Source: Ktedonobacter robiniae
GTDB taxonomy: Bacteria; Chloroflexota; Ktedonobacteria; Ktedonobacterales; Ktedonobacteraceae
Reading direction: 5' to 3'
DNA: 64,000 bases
Assembly (NCBI RefSeq): GCF_016587375.1
Contig: NZ_BNJG01000002.1
Coordinates: 1,798,001 to 1,862,000 of the forward strand
Position 1 is the first letter of the stretch; each line of letters begins with the position of its first letter. Below are positions 17,154 through 26,551 of this stretch, piece by piece. Under the pieces are notes generated by a model that worked only from the letters and a program-made list of their open reading frames with translations, did no database searches and was not told the origin of the DNA. The translations under genes and the position numbers were made by a program.

Positions 17154-18653
17154 CTAATATCTTCCATCGTCGTAGCCCTGGGGCGGAGGGATGATGCTAC
17201 TGGGTGAGGAGGGCATATTGTGATCGCGGAGAGCCTCGCAACAAAGGGCCAGGCTCATCAGGTAGTCGTCGTGCCCATCAGACTCGTCCACGTACATATT
17301 CATGAGTCCCTCGGCGGGTACCTCGTAACGTGCGTGGCGTAATTGATGCCAGCACTGCTGATAGGTGGCGTTAGGAGAGCCCTCCTGGCGATAGATGCTG
17401 ACGCGGCCCGCGTTTATAAGGCCAAGGAGATGGTAGGTGAGCTGGGACTTGCTGGCGCGAGTGAAGTGGAAGGAGCGAATGCGTTCAGTGCCCAGGCGCG
17501 TGCTGAGCAGAGAGGCCAATCCTTCACCCAGACCTGTTTTATCGACAACAGTGCGCCGCACATTCCACTCCTGGAGGATGCGTGAAACCGCGGCATACTG
17601 GTCGGTATATTTCATTCCGGTCCAGTCGTAGTGTCGCACAATGCGTAGCTCGGGCAGGCCGAGATCGTTGATAGTGACGCGTCCAATCGTCAGGATGGTG
17701 CTATCGTGCTTGCCAGCTGGCTGACCAGGGCGCGCATGCTGCTCACCAGCTATATCGAGCCCGGCAACGTAAAAGCCCTCCGTTGGATCTGGAGTAGCCT
17801 CCCAGGTGTGCTGGCCTCGCAAGAGCGAGACTTGCAGGTCGTTGAGCAGGTAGCCTGAACCGAGAATGGGCAGCAGGCGATACTGGGTACGAATGCTGAT
17901 ATGGTCCTCGCCAAGACGCTTGATCTCGCTCTCGACGTAGCGCTTGTAGTGGTCATTGATAGCCGCCAGGGTACGCCAATCATAGGCGAAATGACGCTGG
18001 CGACCATCCTGGCGCTCAAGCTCCAGGTTATGGGCGCGCATGCGTGCCAGGAGCGTCTCTTCAGACCAGGCGGTTCCGTAGAGAACGGTTGTGGCATTAG
18101 TTGTGCTAGCCATAGGTCTGAGATCGGTATCATACTTGTTTGGATCAATGCTTTGCGCCTCATCGATCTCCAGCAAGAGGGAGGCGGTCGCGCCAACGAT
18201 GCTGGCGCCTGGCCCGGCGGAGAAAAACATCACACGTGGCCCCGTCTGATAGGGAACCTGTTCACGCCTGGGGGCCATACCTATTGTATAGCCAAAGTGT
18301 TTCCAGACGCGATTACGCATAAAGGGGTTATCGAGCAGGGAGAGCAGGCGTTGGCGACTATTGATAGTCTGGGGTTTATAAGTGGGGGCAGCCTTGACGA
18401 TACTGCCCTCTTGCATACAGAAGAGCAGGTAGGCCTCAAGGGTGGCGCTGAGCTGGTTTTTGCCCATCTGGCGGGCAAACATGACGGTGAAGGTATCGCC
18501 TCGCCCTTCGAGTACGCTCTCTAAAATGGCATCGCCTACAAGTTCCTGGTAGGGGTAGAGTGGTTTGCCCAGGATCTCCCGGGCAAACCAGCCCAGTCCA
18601 GGCCGCTCCGGCCAGGGAGGTAATATGAGATGTTGCTGTTGGCGTTTAGACAT
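17154..18653 (-). CDS. orphan phage-type terminase large subunit
   Basis: 499 residues. An ATPase half shows a Walker A-like FARQMGKNQ (about 70) and a Walker B-like SLLLEIDEAQ (about 160); a nuclease half shows AGLDIAGE (about 300), VVDKTGLGEG and a late SDGHDDYLMSLAL, the acidic positions expected of the RNase H-like nuclease. Such proteins package phage DNA, pumping and cutting it. No portal, capsid or other phage gene flanks it. The ATG at 18653 is chosen for its AGAGGGG site. Either a prophage relic that stayed intact or a recruited gene. Confidence 0.8.
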   Translation of the reverse strand: MSKRQQQHLILPPWPERPGLGWFAREILGKPLYPYQELVGDAILESVLEGRGDTFTVMFARQMGKNQLSATLEAYLLFCMQEGSIVKAAPTYKPQTINSRQRLLSLLDNPFMRNRVWKHFGYTIGMAPRREQVPYQTGPRVMFFSAGPGASIVGATASLLLEIDEAQSIDPNKYDTDLRPMASTTNATTVLYGTAWSEETLLARMRAHNLELERQDGRQRHFAYDWRTLAAINDHYKRYVESEIKRLGEDHISIRTQYRLLPILGSGYLLNDLQVSLLRGQHTWEATPDPTEGFYVAGLDIAGEQHARPGQPAGKHDSTILTIGRVTINDLGLPELRIVRHYDWTGMKYTDQYAAVSRILQEWNVRRTVVDKTGLGEGLASLLSTRLGTERIRSFHFTRASKSQLTYHLLGLINAGRVSIYRQEGSPNATYQQCWHQLRHARYEVPAEGLMNMYVDESDGHDDYLMSLALCCEALRDHNMPSSPSSIIPPPQGYDDGRY

Positions 18654-18790
18654 AGAGCCCCTCTTCATCCCCATCACATCGCACAGATCAGTTGCACCTG
18701 CGCCAGTTTTTCAGCTACATCATCACGCCTAGGATTTTGCTATTCTACTTCTAGTATACCTGATAAAATTGTGTTGGATGCACTACTTAT

Positions 18791-19525
18791 TTATTGTTCG
18801 GGTAGGTTCCGTGGACCCTGGTAGGGGCGCATATCGGTGGAAGCGCTAAACTCCTGATAGCTATTGCCATAAGCATGTGGAGCACTTGACATGGTAACTA
18901 AGGGCGTTGGTGTTAGATCTGGCACGCGCTTCACTGGTCTGGCTGCTTGCTTCACTGTGAACTTGCGCTTATCAGAGATCAGAATCCAGACAGAGAAGAC
19001 GAGAAGCGCACCACCTAACGCCATAATAGGGAGACCAAGGGTCCAACGATTATCGAAGTAATCATCTGGATGACCCTGGTGCTCCTGCGTCTCGTAGACG
19101 GTTTTCTGACCGCTGGCATTAACCTGGGCGATGTAGGTAAGTTCGTAGCCTTTGCCTGTCTGTCCATCGACATTGACATTCTCCAGTGCATCACTACGAT
19201 AGATCATATCCTCAAGGTGAGCGCTACTATCAAACTGTACAAACTGCTTGAAGTCGCCAGTTTGAGCAATGTAATAAATAGTGTTGTGGCAATCTTCACA
19301 GTGCAAATAATAACGGCCTTCCTCAGCGTCAAGTACAATATGGTAGGTTCCAGCCGGCGCATGATCATACGAGACCGCATGTGATTGTAGACCATAGATA
19401 ATGCCCGCGATCAAAACCAGCGAGCTACCAATAATACGTCCCGAGTAGGTGTTGATAAATAGCATAAGCAAACGTGCCAGCGAGTATCCTCCCTGAGCGC
19501 CGAATGCCATCCTGCGCATAGACAT
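18791..19525 (-). CDS. two-segment membrane protein with external CxxC
   Basis: 244 residues. A hydrophobic segment near the N-terminus (about 24-46) and another at about 160-180 enclose an extracytoplasmic domain of roughly 110 residues that contains HCEDCHN, a possible metal or redox site. The tail is basic then Pro/Ser-rich and cytoplasmic. No family recognised. The ATG at 19525 is chosen because GGGGGAG lies 6 bases upstream. Upstream is a 340-base AT-rich gap. Confidence 0.65.
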   Translation of the reverse strand: MSMRRMAFGAQGGYSLARLLMLFINTYSGRIIGSSLVLIAGIIYGLQSHAVSYDHAPAGTYHIVLDAEEGRYYLHCEDCHNTIYYIAQTGDFKQFVQFDSSAHLEDMIYRSDALENVNVDGQTGKGYELTYIAQVNASGQKTVYETQEHQGHPDDYFDNRWTLGLPIMALGGALLVFSVWILISDKRKFTVKQAARPVKRVPDLTPTPLVTMSSAPHAYGNSYQEFSASTDMRPYQGPRNLPEQ

Positions 19526-19886
19526 TGCTAACTCCCCCTGCATTATATAGGTATTCTGTCAATAAAGAGCTAAAGGGCCTATTTTGCGGGTTCGACAATA
19601 AAAGCTCCGCAATAACAGTAACGTATTTACCTGTTTTTAGTCACTATTGCATTCTTCTTTTTATCATATGTTTTTCTGGTAATTTGACTTATACATGAAT
19701 CATTCTGTGTATATTTGTATCAAACTATTTTAAACCCGCTGTTGTTAAATATTTAGCTTCTGGAAAAGCTGTAACAAAACGACTTGCTACATTGACTATC
19801 TCATGTAACTGAAAATCCTGGAGAAGCAGTATTGGAGAAATGGATTGTGAAATATTGTGATATCTCGTGGAGAGAAGAGACAGGCT

Positions 19887-20501
19887 ATGAAGCAACCAGC
19901 AGATAAGTCTGCCCTGGCTCTGCACGCGTTCTTGCAGGAGAATATGGAGCCACTCCTGGGCATTATACGCTCGTATGTCGCACGCGCGGGCCTGGCAAAG
20001 GGCGAGACGCTACAGAACATCGCATCCGAGGTTTTGAACGAGGCCACGTTGGAGGCCCTGGCCCACATTGATGTCTTTCATACTGTGCGCCAACCTCGGG
20101 CCTGGTTTCTAGGTATTGCCGCTAACGTTATTAAACGACGGCGCGCCTCCCTGTTCAAGCAAAGCCAGCGCGAACTCTCATTCAGTAGCTCACTTTTTGC
20201 TGAGGAACCTGGCGGCGAGAGCGATTTTTTTGATCAACTGAGCAACCTGACCCATCCCGGTCCTGAACAAGAGGTAGAGACGCGCACACAGGTTGCTGAA
20301 TTACTTGCGCTGGCTTTACCCGAGGATCGACGGGTGATACGCCTGGCATTTTTACAGGACCTGGACACATCGAGTTTGGCCCTGGCGCTTAATGTTTCTC
20401 CAGGTTCCGCGCGCGTCCGCCTACATCGAGCGCTGAATCGTCTGCGGTCTACCTGGCGTGCACGAGATCAGCAAGGGAAGGAGAGAGGGCACCATGCTTA
20501 A
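19887..20501 (+). CDS. RNA polymerase sigma factor, sigma-70/ECF type
   Basis: 204 residues with region 2 (about 18-85, ending QPRAWFLGIAANVIKRR) and region 4 (about 135-190, SSLALALNVSPGSARVRLHRALNRLR) joined by an acidic linker. It directs RNA polymerase to a small set of promoters. It overlaps the next gene by 8 bases (ATGCTTAA), a sign of translational coupling with its presumed anti-sigma partner. The ATG at 19887 follows GGAGAGAAGAG. The AT-rich region upstream probably holds its promoter. Confidence 0.85.
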   Translation: MKQPADKSALALHAFLQENMEPLLGIIRSYVARAGLAKGETLQNIASEVLNEATLEALAHIDVFHTVRQPRAWFLGIAANVIKRRRASLFKQSQRELSFSSSLFAEEPGGESDFFDQLSNLTHPGPEQEVETRTQVAELLALALPEDRRVIRLAFLQDLDTSSLALALNVSPGSARVRLHRALNRLRSTWRARDQQGKERGHHA

Positions 20502-22053
20502 GCACGATAGGCAGCAACGCCTGGCATATGAAAAGACGCTCTATCGCTATAGTACGGCGCTTGAGCGTGGAGATTTGGATACGATTATCACGATCCTGCA
20601 AGAAGCAGAAGACGATCCTTATCTTGAGCATTTAATTTTTGAGATGCATCAAGAGGACTATCAAAAGGAGGAACCTACAATGAGCCACGTATCTTCTAAG
20701 CAATCACCGGCAACCGAAGAAACACCGCCCCTTGAACTTAACCGTAGCTTGCGCTCTCAGCCAGAGCAGGCACCGCGAACTCGTAAACGCTGGCTAACCA
20801 CTCTTCGAGGGATTGCTGCTGTTGCCGTTGTCGCCATCTTAATCGGCAGCGCACTCCTCATTTTCTCGGCGGTAAATGCGTCTCATGACCTTGCCAAAAA
20901 GCAACAAACATCTACCGGCTCTTCTAATAAAACACTACACAATATTGTGGTTGCCGCAGAACTTACCCTTGCTGGTCCTACCATAGGAAGGGAAGTTCTT
21001 ACAGCAAGGGACGCCTCTACAGGGGTAAAACTCTGGTCCTATACGGTGCCAAAAGGATTAGATGGTAAGGTCTTTGACATCAAGGGCAAGAAGGGGTTAG
21101 TCTACAGTGATAGTGCCAACCCCAACCTGGTCGTTCAGGATCACGTTGTTTACTTCGCCGGTAATAAGCAAGTCCTGGCACTGCATGCGCTGGATGGAAC
21201 CCTTATCTGGCAGACAGATTTAGGGACAATGAACCAGCATGTCGTTATTGGTGACCCTTTGCCATTGCTTGTAGTCGAGCAGGGACGCGTCTATGCCAGT
21301 GGGTACTCAAATGGGAACCTTTATACGCTGGACGCGAAAACGGGTAAGATCATCTGGCACTATGACGCGCCTGAACCCGCGCTACTTAGTCTGAACAATG
21401 GCATTGCCTATGTGATTGCCAATAAGCATTATATTAAAGCCCTGGACGGGAAAGATGGGCACACACTCTGGACGCAAGATGTTCAAACTGGGCCAATTAG
21501 CGCTACGGTAGCGAATAATGTCTTCTATGTCCAGGTTATGCATTCTTTAGTTGACGATCCTAAGGGTTCCCTCAAAGATCAGAGACCACTCATTGCCCTG
21601 AATGCCACTACTGGCACACAATTGTGGTCAGTCATGTCGCAAGCTAGCAATCCTACAGGCCTTGTTATTGTACAGAATATGCTGGTGCTTTTCGATGGCA
21701 GCCACTTCTGTGGATACCACACCAGCGATGGTACACATGCCTGGTGTACGACTGGGCCACAAAACACAGTCTCGGGTGTCGGCATCGCGAGTAACAATGG
21801 AAGCATCTATGGCATTTTCAACCTTGACGGAGGCAGGCAAAGAGTACAAGCCATTAATCCACAGAATGGTAAGATATACTGGTCCAAAGACGTCGATGGT
21901 GTTGTATCAAATGCTCCATTGATTCTCCCTTTCGGCAACAGTCTGGTACTTCCGCTAAGCAGGGCTGTGCTTGATCAGGCTACTGGCAAGGAGCTCTGGC
22001 ACTTTGCCGCGGTAAAAGATGTCCTTGTTATCGTGGGTGGAGCAGGCATGTAG
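20494..22053 (+). CDS. membrane-anchored PQQ-like beta-propeller, putative anti-sigma protein
   Basis: 519 residues: a cytoplasmic N-terminus of about 100 residues, one transmembrane helix (about 105-132, LRGIAAVAVVAILIGSALLI) and an outer domain of beta-propeller blades with repeated (L/T)DAKTGKIIWHYD- and NATTGTQLW-like strands typical of PQQ-enzyme folds. Start overlaps the sigma stop by 8 bases with GGAGAG upstream. The layout suggests that the N-terminus holds the sigma factor and the propeller senses an external signal. No classical zinc anti-sigma motif (HxxxCxxC) is seen, so that role is inference. Confidence 0.75.
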   Translation: MLKHDRQQRLAYEKTLYRYSTALERGDLDTIITILQEAEDDPYLEHLIFEMHQEDYQKEEPTMSHVSSKQSPATEETPPLELNRSLRSQPEQAPRTRKRWLTTLRGIAAVAVVAILIGSALLIFSAVNASHDLAKKQQTSTGSSNKTLHNIVVAAELTLAGPTIGREVLTARDASTGVKLWSYTVPKGLDGKVFDIKGKKGLVYSDSANPNLVVQDHVVYFAGNKQVLALHALDGTLIWQTDLGTMNQHVVIGDPLPLLVVEQGRVYASGYSNGNLYTLDAKTGKIIWHYDAPEPALLSLNNGIAYVIANKHYIKALDGKDGHTLWTQDVQTGPISATVANNVFYVQVMHSLVDDPKGSLKDQRPLIALNATTGTQLWSVMSQASNPTGLVIVQNMLVLFDGSHFCGYHTSDGTHAWCTTGPQNTVSGVGIASNNGSIYGIFNLDGGRQRVQAINPQNGKIYWSKDVDGVVSNAPLILPFGNSLVLPLSRAVLDQATGKELWHFAAVKDVLVIVGGAGM

Positions 22054-22068
22054 AGTAAAAAAAGGAAT

Positions 22069-22119
22069 AAGGGCATATGATAACGGGCTGGCAGAGCCAG
22101 CCCGTTATCATATGCCCTT
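22069..22119 (+). terminator. 24-bp stem hairpin after the propeller gene
   Basis: Arms 22069-22092 and 22096-22119 are perfect complements with loop AGA. It lies 15 bases after the propeller stop. Confidence 0.75.
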
Positions 22120-22203
22120 GAGAAATTCTGGCTGTATGCGGGCTGAAAAATGATATAGTAAAACTGACTACTATTTTTTCAGTTGAAAGGGCACGCAGCG
22201 CCG

Positions 22204-23424
22204 ATGATCTACACAACCTTGCAGCGCTACCAGGTATTGCAGCGAGACTCTGACAATCAGGCCCGCGTAAAGCAGGCAGATGGACAGATAGTGGAGTTGC
22301 CCGTTGGGGGACCATATACGGTGGGGGACGCACATGATATTTTGGTGGGGGATATCTGGATCCTGGCCGGACAGAGCAATATGGAGGGGATTGGCGATCT
22401 GGTAGATGTCGAATCACCTTCTCCATTTGCGCATTCTTTTCAGTCACGCGAGGAGTGGGCCATCGCGGAAGAGCCATTGCACTGGCTTGGTGAGTCGCCA
22501 CGTATTGTGCATCATCAGCTCTGGGGGTTCGACAAGGTACCAGATGAAATACCACCCCGTGATCCCCAGCGAACAAAGGGGGCGGGCCTGGGTCTGACCT
22601 TCGCGAAGGAGCGCTATATCCGTACCGGAGTGCCCATCGGACTGATTCCAAGCGCGCACGGCGGAACCTCCATGGAGCAGTGGGACCCGGCCAAACGTGA
22701 TGAGGGCGATGCCTCTCTGTATGGTGCTTTGCTCAAACGTGTGGAGAAGGTGGGTGGCAAGATCGCGGGCGTGCTCTGGTATCAGGGGGAGAGTGATGCC
22801 TATCCCGAAGCGACCGAACGGTATCATCAGCGCATGCATACCCTTGTGACAGCCTTGCGTGCTGATCTCCAGGCCCCGGATCTCCCATTTTACTATGTGC
22901 AGATTGGCCGATTTATTCGCTCGATTGCAGACCCTGACGCCGATGTGTGCTGGAGTGGGATGCGCGAGGCGCAGCGTACATGGCAGGATATGCTTCCTCA
23001 TACCGCGATGGTAGCGGCAATCGACCTCGAACTGAACGACTGGATCCATGTTGGCACGCAAGGCTTGAAACGACTTGGTAGACGCCTCGCTGATTGTGTG
23101 GATGGCTTACGTTCGCCATATATCTCCTCTGTCGTGCTCGAAAGAGAGCGGGCGCGCATTCGCATCACGTACCGTTATGTGCGTGGGGGTCTGCACGCGC
23201 ATGGGTTGCCCGGAGGCTTTTCGTTGCGCGATCAACAGGGAGTTGCCATCCCAGCCATCTATAAAACGATTCTGGAAGGGAATGTCATTACCCTGCATCT
23301 CACGGAGGAGCCTCTACCTGAAGGCGCGGCCCTCTGGTATGGCTGGGGTGCCGACCCCTACTGCAATATTACCGATGGTGCGGACATGGCTATTCCCGCC
23401 TTTGGCCCGTGGCTACTCGCTTGA
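22204..23424 (+). CDS. sialate O-acetylesterase-like SGNH hydrolase
   Basis: 406 residues. The SGNH/SASA signature is clear: AGQSNMEG with nucleophile Ser about 58, WYQGESD in the middle, and DWIHVGTQGLKRLG near 280-295 supplying the catalytic His. These enzymes remove acetyl groups from sugars such as sialic acid or plant xylan. No signal peptide is seen. The ATG at 22204 is preferred to a TTG seven codons earlier; GAAAGGG is 13 bases upstream. With the GH127 gene it suggests plant or microbial polysaccharide use, though the genes are far apart. Confidence 0.85.
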   Translation: MIYTTLQRYQVLQRDSDNQARVKQADGQIVELPVGGPYTVGDAHDILVGDIWILAGQSNMEGIGDLVDVESPSPFAHSFQSREEWAIAEEPLHWLGESPRIVHHQLWGFDKVPDEIPPRDPQRTKGAGLGLTFAKERYIRTGVPIGLIPSAHGGTSMEQWDPAKRDEGDASLYGALLKRVEKVGGKIAGVLWYQGESDAYPEATERYHQRMHTLVTALRADLQAPDLPFYYVQIGRFIRSIADPDADVCWSGMREAQRTWQDMLPHTAMVAAIDLELNDWIHVGTQGLKRLGRRLADCVDGLRSPYISSVVLERERARIRITYRYVRGGLHAHGLPGGFSLRDQQGVAIPAIYKTILEGNVITLHLTEEPLPEGAALWYGWGADPYCNITDGADMAIPAFGPWLLA

Positions 23425-23454
23425 GCTTAAGCGAATATTTTGTGAATAGAGTGA

Positions 23455-23721
23455 TTGGATATTTTGAGCGGCAAGTCACTAGCATTTAAAGCGGAGTTAC
23501 TGCTCCAACGTGGCATCCAATTTGAGGCAGTACCTCGCTGGCAGCGCTATGAGACAGGTATCTATTGGGAAGAATATGAGAAGGCCGGCTATGATCCACA
23601 TCGTAATCTCGAAACGATCACGACCCGTCACCGCGTAAAGATCGACAAAGATCTACCAGTCAAAGACGAGTACGGCGCTTTCATAGGCCATCTCCTGGCT
23701 GCCCAGGCTGTTGATGTATAA
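23455..23721 (+). CDS. small hypothetical protein
   Basis: 88 residues, charged and aromatic-rich (RWQRYETGIYWEEYEKAGYD), no membrane segment. The only start is a TTG and no good ribosome site is seen. It is followed by a 13-bp stem hairpin, which supports a transcript end. It may be a real small gene or the tail of a longer lost one; no family recognised. Confidence 0.4.
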   Translation: MDILSGKSLAFKAELLLQRGIQFEAVPRWQRYETGIYWEEYEKAGYDPHRNLETITTRHRVKIDKDLPVKDEYGAFIGHLLAAQAVDV

Positions 23722-23766
23722 GCTCCTGCATCGCTCTCCTGAGTGTTTTCGACTCCGTTTTTGATA

Positions 23767-23801
23767 GCATAGGGGACGCAAGCGAACAGCGTCCCCTATG
23801 C
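23767..23801. terminator. 13-bp stem hairpin between convergent genes
   Basis: GCATAGGGGACGC (23767-23779) pairs perfectly with 23789-23801 around a 9-base loop, between a plus-strand small gene and a minus-strand gene. Confidence 0.6.
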
Positions 23802-23895
23802 TCCAATGTCCAGGAAATGCCTTCTTTGTATATGCCTCCTCTTCTGCGCCTCGCATATTGCCAGTGCAAGTCGTCGGCTACAAGTGCTTGGTGGG

Positions 23896-24609
23896 TTATT
23901 CCAAAGAGAGGTAGCGCTGGATTACCTTCAAATTTTCCTGCCCCGTCCCCTCAACGCTTGTGTAGCCTAATCTGATGAATTCCAGAAAAAAGGCTTTATG
24001 TCTGCTCGTCAGGGGTATAGGCCATATGTCAAAATGATGCTTGCGATACCTATCGGTGACGATTCCACGCGCTGTTATGCCATCACGAGCCTCCTGAGGC
24101 TTCAACATTAAAGAATTCAACTCAAAAGGCTGGATTTCTTGCATTTTTTGCTCAAAGTGTCGAAGAGCTTCTACTGGGACTGGTGCCATTTGAACGTTTC
24201 TTAAATATACTGACTCTTCATTGGTAAATGGTGGAAGTACGCTTTTCTCTCCCAAAGTTTCTATCTGCATGTTACTTAAATATGTGTTCGCTTCATCCGA
24301 TAGTATTGGAAATTCTTGCATTTCCCTGATCGCAGATAAAATTTCAAAGTATCTTTTCAAATCCCAGATATGAGCGAGGTTGCCGAAGGTTAAGAGCGCA
24401 TCGGTATCACCAGGTGTGATGTGCAATGGGAGAAAGCAATGTCGATGGAAAGTAGGCTGAAAAATGGCATGATAGATTCGTTCTTCCTGAAGGTTCTCTG
24501 ATGCTGGACAATAGCCATATGTGGTCAATATATATTCCCAGAGAGTATTTGTTTCTTCCAATCTATTTTCTTTCAAGCTTGTCTCTTTCTTCTGCGAGAG
24601 GAAACACAA
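23896..24609 (-). CDS. hypothetical protein
   Basis: About 237 residues at most, soluble, many aromatic and acidic residues, no recognised domain. The start is unclear: no ATG lies near the beginning, and a TTG at about 24576 with AGAAAGAG upstream is as likely as the TTG at 24609. It overlaps the end of a broken hydrolase fragment, so its own N-terminus may be a product of the rearrangement in this stretch. Confidence 0.5.
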   Translation of the reverse strand: MCFLSQKKETSLKENRLEETNTLWEYILTTYGYCPASENLQEERIYHAIFQPTFHRHCFLPLHITPGDTDALLTFGNLAHIWDLKRYFEILSAIREMQEFPILSDEANTYLSNMQIETLGEKSVLPPFTNEESVYLRNVQMAPVPVEALRHFEQKMQEIQPFELNSLMLKPQEARDGITARGIVTDRYRKHHFDIWPIPLTSRHKAFFLEFIRLGYTSVEGTGQENLKVIQRYLSLE

Positions 24610-24850
24610 CCAGGATGACGGCAGGATACCGTGATGTGCTCTGGAGATTGGATGGATAGTACACGTCCATCTTTAAGTGCATCCCGCCAACTGTCTTGTA
24701 GGTGAGGTCTTTGCGTATCAATACTGCATCTATACCTGATAACGTATAGACGACACGCTTTTGAGTCATTTCTTGTATATCAACCATACGATATTCAAAC
24801 CTTTCTTCAACTGTAACTACAAACATACCATTCCGATTGCTTCTGCTCAT
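24563..24850 (-). pseudogene. N-terminal fragment of an alpha/beta hydrolase
   Basis: 95 residues. The segment VLIRKDLTYKTVGGMHLKMD followed by VYYPSN and PAVILVV is the typical first beta-strands of dienelactone-hydrolase/esterase proteins; the HGG oxyanion loop and catalytic triad that should follow are missing, replaced by unrelated residues and a stop. The rest of the gene is gone. It lies in the disturbed area left of the IS3-family element. Confidence 0.6.
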
Positions 24851-25152
24851 CTTCTACAAGGAAATCCCGCATCAAAGAGCTTGGGCACCCTGGTTATCAG
24901 AAGAATATCAAAAATTAAAGTTGAGTAAGAAGTTGGCTTGTACACTGGATGTATGAGCTGGCTTCAATCACCACTAAAAGACTGGTGCCAGCGATGCAGA
25001 CACTTGCGCGAACAAAGTTGGAGACAAAAGATAGGGAGATTCTGCGTCTGTTACTATCTAGTCCCTTGCAGTTGTTCGCTACATACCTTGAGCCAAAGAA
25101 GACAAAAATTAGCGCTATTCGAATACATGTTCGCGATGAAAAGAGTCTCGAT

Positions 25153-25392
25153 ATGGCAGAACAGAAATATGCGAGGAGCGATATACCTGTGACCGTCAGT
25201 GTCATTAGAGAAGCAAAGCCAGGGAGTGAGGAGCAACTCGAGGAGTGTATTTCGGGCATAGTGCAAGCGGCCATGAAGTTCCCCGGGCATCTGGGTACAT
25301 CGGTATTCCGCTCAGTATCACCCGATGAACATGAATATCGAATCGTCTACAAGTATAATGGGGGCGGAAAACTGGACAGGGAGATGAGATAA
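25153..25392 (+). pseudogene. antibiotic biosynthesis monooxygenase-like protein cut by IS3 element
   Basis: From an ATG at 25153 the frame reads an ABM-type ferredoxin-like fold: VTVSVIREAKPGSEEQLEEC, then FPGHLGTSVFRS and EHEYRIVYKYNG. It ends a few codons inside the left end of the IS element (about 25373), where the family's last helix and strand should follow. No matching 3-prime piece is visible right of the IS, so that part was lost or replaced. The frame can be extended upstream to 24949. Confidence 0.6.
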
Positions 25393-25431
25393 AATAGCAG
25401 GAGGGAGAGTACATCCACAAGGAGGCAGATT

Positions 25432-25722
25432 GTGGCAAGTTCGCCGAAGAAGTACAATAGTGACTTTAAAGTGAAAGTGGCCTTAGAAGCCATCAAGGGA
25501 CAGAAGACCCTCAACGAGATCTCATCTGAGTATGGAGTTCACACCACTCAAATTACGCAATGGAAAAAGCAAGTGCTTGATGAATTGCCACAGATCTTCG
25601 CACGCAACGGTCATGAGCGGGCCAAGAGCGAAGAAGCCTTAATCGCCAACTTGTATCAAGAAATCGGTCAGCTCAAAGTCGAGCTCGATTTCCTGAAAAA
25701 AAAATCTGGTCTTTCCCGTTGA
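25432..25722 (+). CDS. IS3-family transposase OrfA
   Basis: 96 residues: a helix-turn-helix of the transposase_8 type (SSPKKYNSDFKVKVALEAI, SEYGVHTTQITQWKK) and a leucine-rich coiled helix ending KVELDFLKKK. It binds the IS ends. Start is a GTG with AAGGAGG upstream. The frame runs through a tract of nine A (25696-25704) and stops six codons later. The continuation into OrfB lies in the plus-one phase. Confidence 0.85.
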   Translation: MASSPKKYNSDFKVKVALEAIKGQKTLNEISSEYGVHTTQITQWKKQVLDELPQIFARNGHERAKSEEALIANLYQEIGQLKVELDFLKKKSGLSR

Positions 25723-25759
25723 GCAGAAGCGGCTCCTCATCGAGCCTGAGCATCCTCAC

Positions 25760-26551
25760 TTGTCGATCGTTCGTCAATGTGAGCTGTTGGGGCTGGCCCG
25801 TTCAAGTTACTATTATGAGCCTGTCCCTGAGAGCGAGGAAGATCTTCTCTTGATGCGCTTGCTTGATGAACAGTATACCAGGACGCCTTTTTACGGGAAG
25901 CGCAAGATGGTCACTTTTCTTGCCGAGCAAGGATATCAGGTAGACCGCAAACGCGTCAGACGACTCATGCAACGAATGGGGCTAGAGACGATCTATCCCA
26001 AACCACGGCTGAGCCGACCTGGCGAACCAAGCGTACGTTATCCGTATCTCTTGAGAGGAGTGAGTATCACCAGCCAAGATCACGTCTGGAGTAGCGATAT
26101 TACCTACATCCGCCTGGCCCGAGGGTTTGTCTACTTGGTGGCCATCATTGATTGGTTTAGCCGCTACGTCCTGGCCTGGGAGCTCTCAACGACGTTGGAC
26201 ACTGGTTTCTGTGTCGATACGCTTGATCGGGCTCTGGGGGCTGGGCAACCCAAGATTTTCAATACTGACCAGGGGGTTCAGTTTACCAGTCACGAGTTTA
26301 CCACTCGTCTGCTTCGCTCAAACATTCGCATCAGCTGGGATGGGCGAGGGCGAGCCTTAGATAACGTGTTCGTAGAACGTTTGTGGCGCAGTGTGAAGTA
26401 TGAGGAAGTTTACCTCAAAGACTACCAAACGGTTTCAGAGGCGAGGAGTGGACTGACTCACTACTTCCAGTTTTACAATCATGAGCGATATCACCAGTCG
26501 CTGGACTACAAAACACCTTTTGTGGTGTATCGCTCCAAACATTCGTCATGA
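25760..26551 (+). CDS. IS3-family transposase OrfB (DDE integrase)
   Basis: 263 residues from a TTG, but the coding phase is open back to the A9 tract at 25696, reading FPVEQKRLLIEPEHPH. HTH_21 segment first (MRLLDEQYTRTPFYGKRKM), then the rve core with the DDE residues in WSSDITYI, FNTDQGVQF and NVFVERLWRS. It looks intact. It is probably made as an OrfA-OrfB fusion: deleting one A from the tract joins the frames, so slippage on A9 would give the full transposase. Confidence 0.85.
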   Translation: MSIVRQCELLGLARSSYYYEPVPESEEDLLLMRLLDEQYTRTPFYGKRKMVTFLAEQGYQVDRKRVRRLMQRMGLETIYPKPRLSRPGEPSVRYPYLLRGVSITSQDHVWSSDITYIRLARGFVYLVAIIDWFSRYVLAWELSTTLDTGFCVDTLDRALGAGQPKIFNTDQGVQFTSHEFTTRLLRSNIRISWDGRGRALDNVFVERLWRSVKYEEVYLKDYQTVSEARSGLTHYFQFYNHERYHQSLDYKTPFVVYRSKHSS

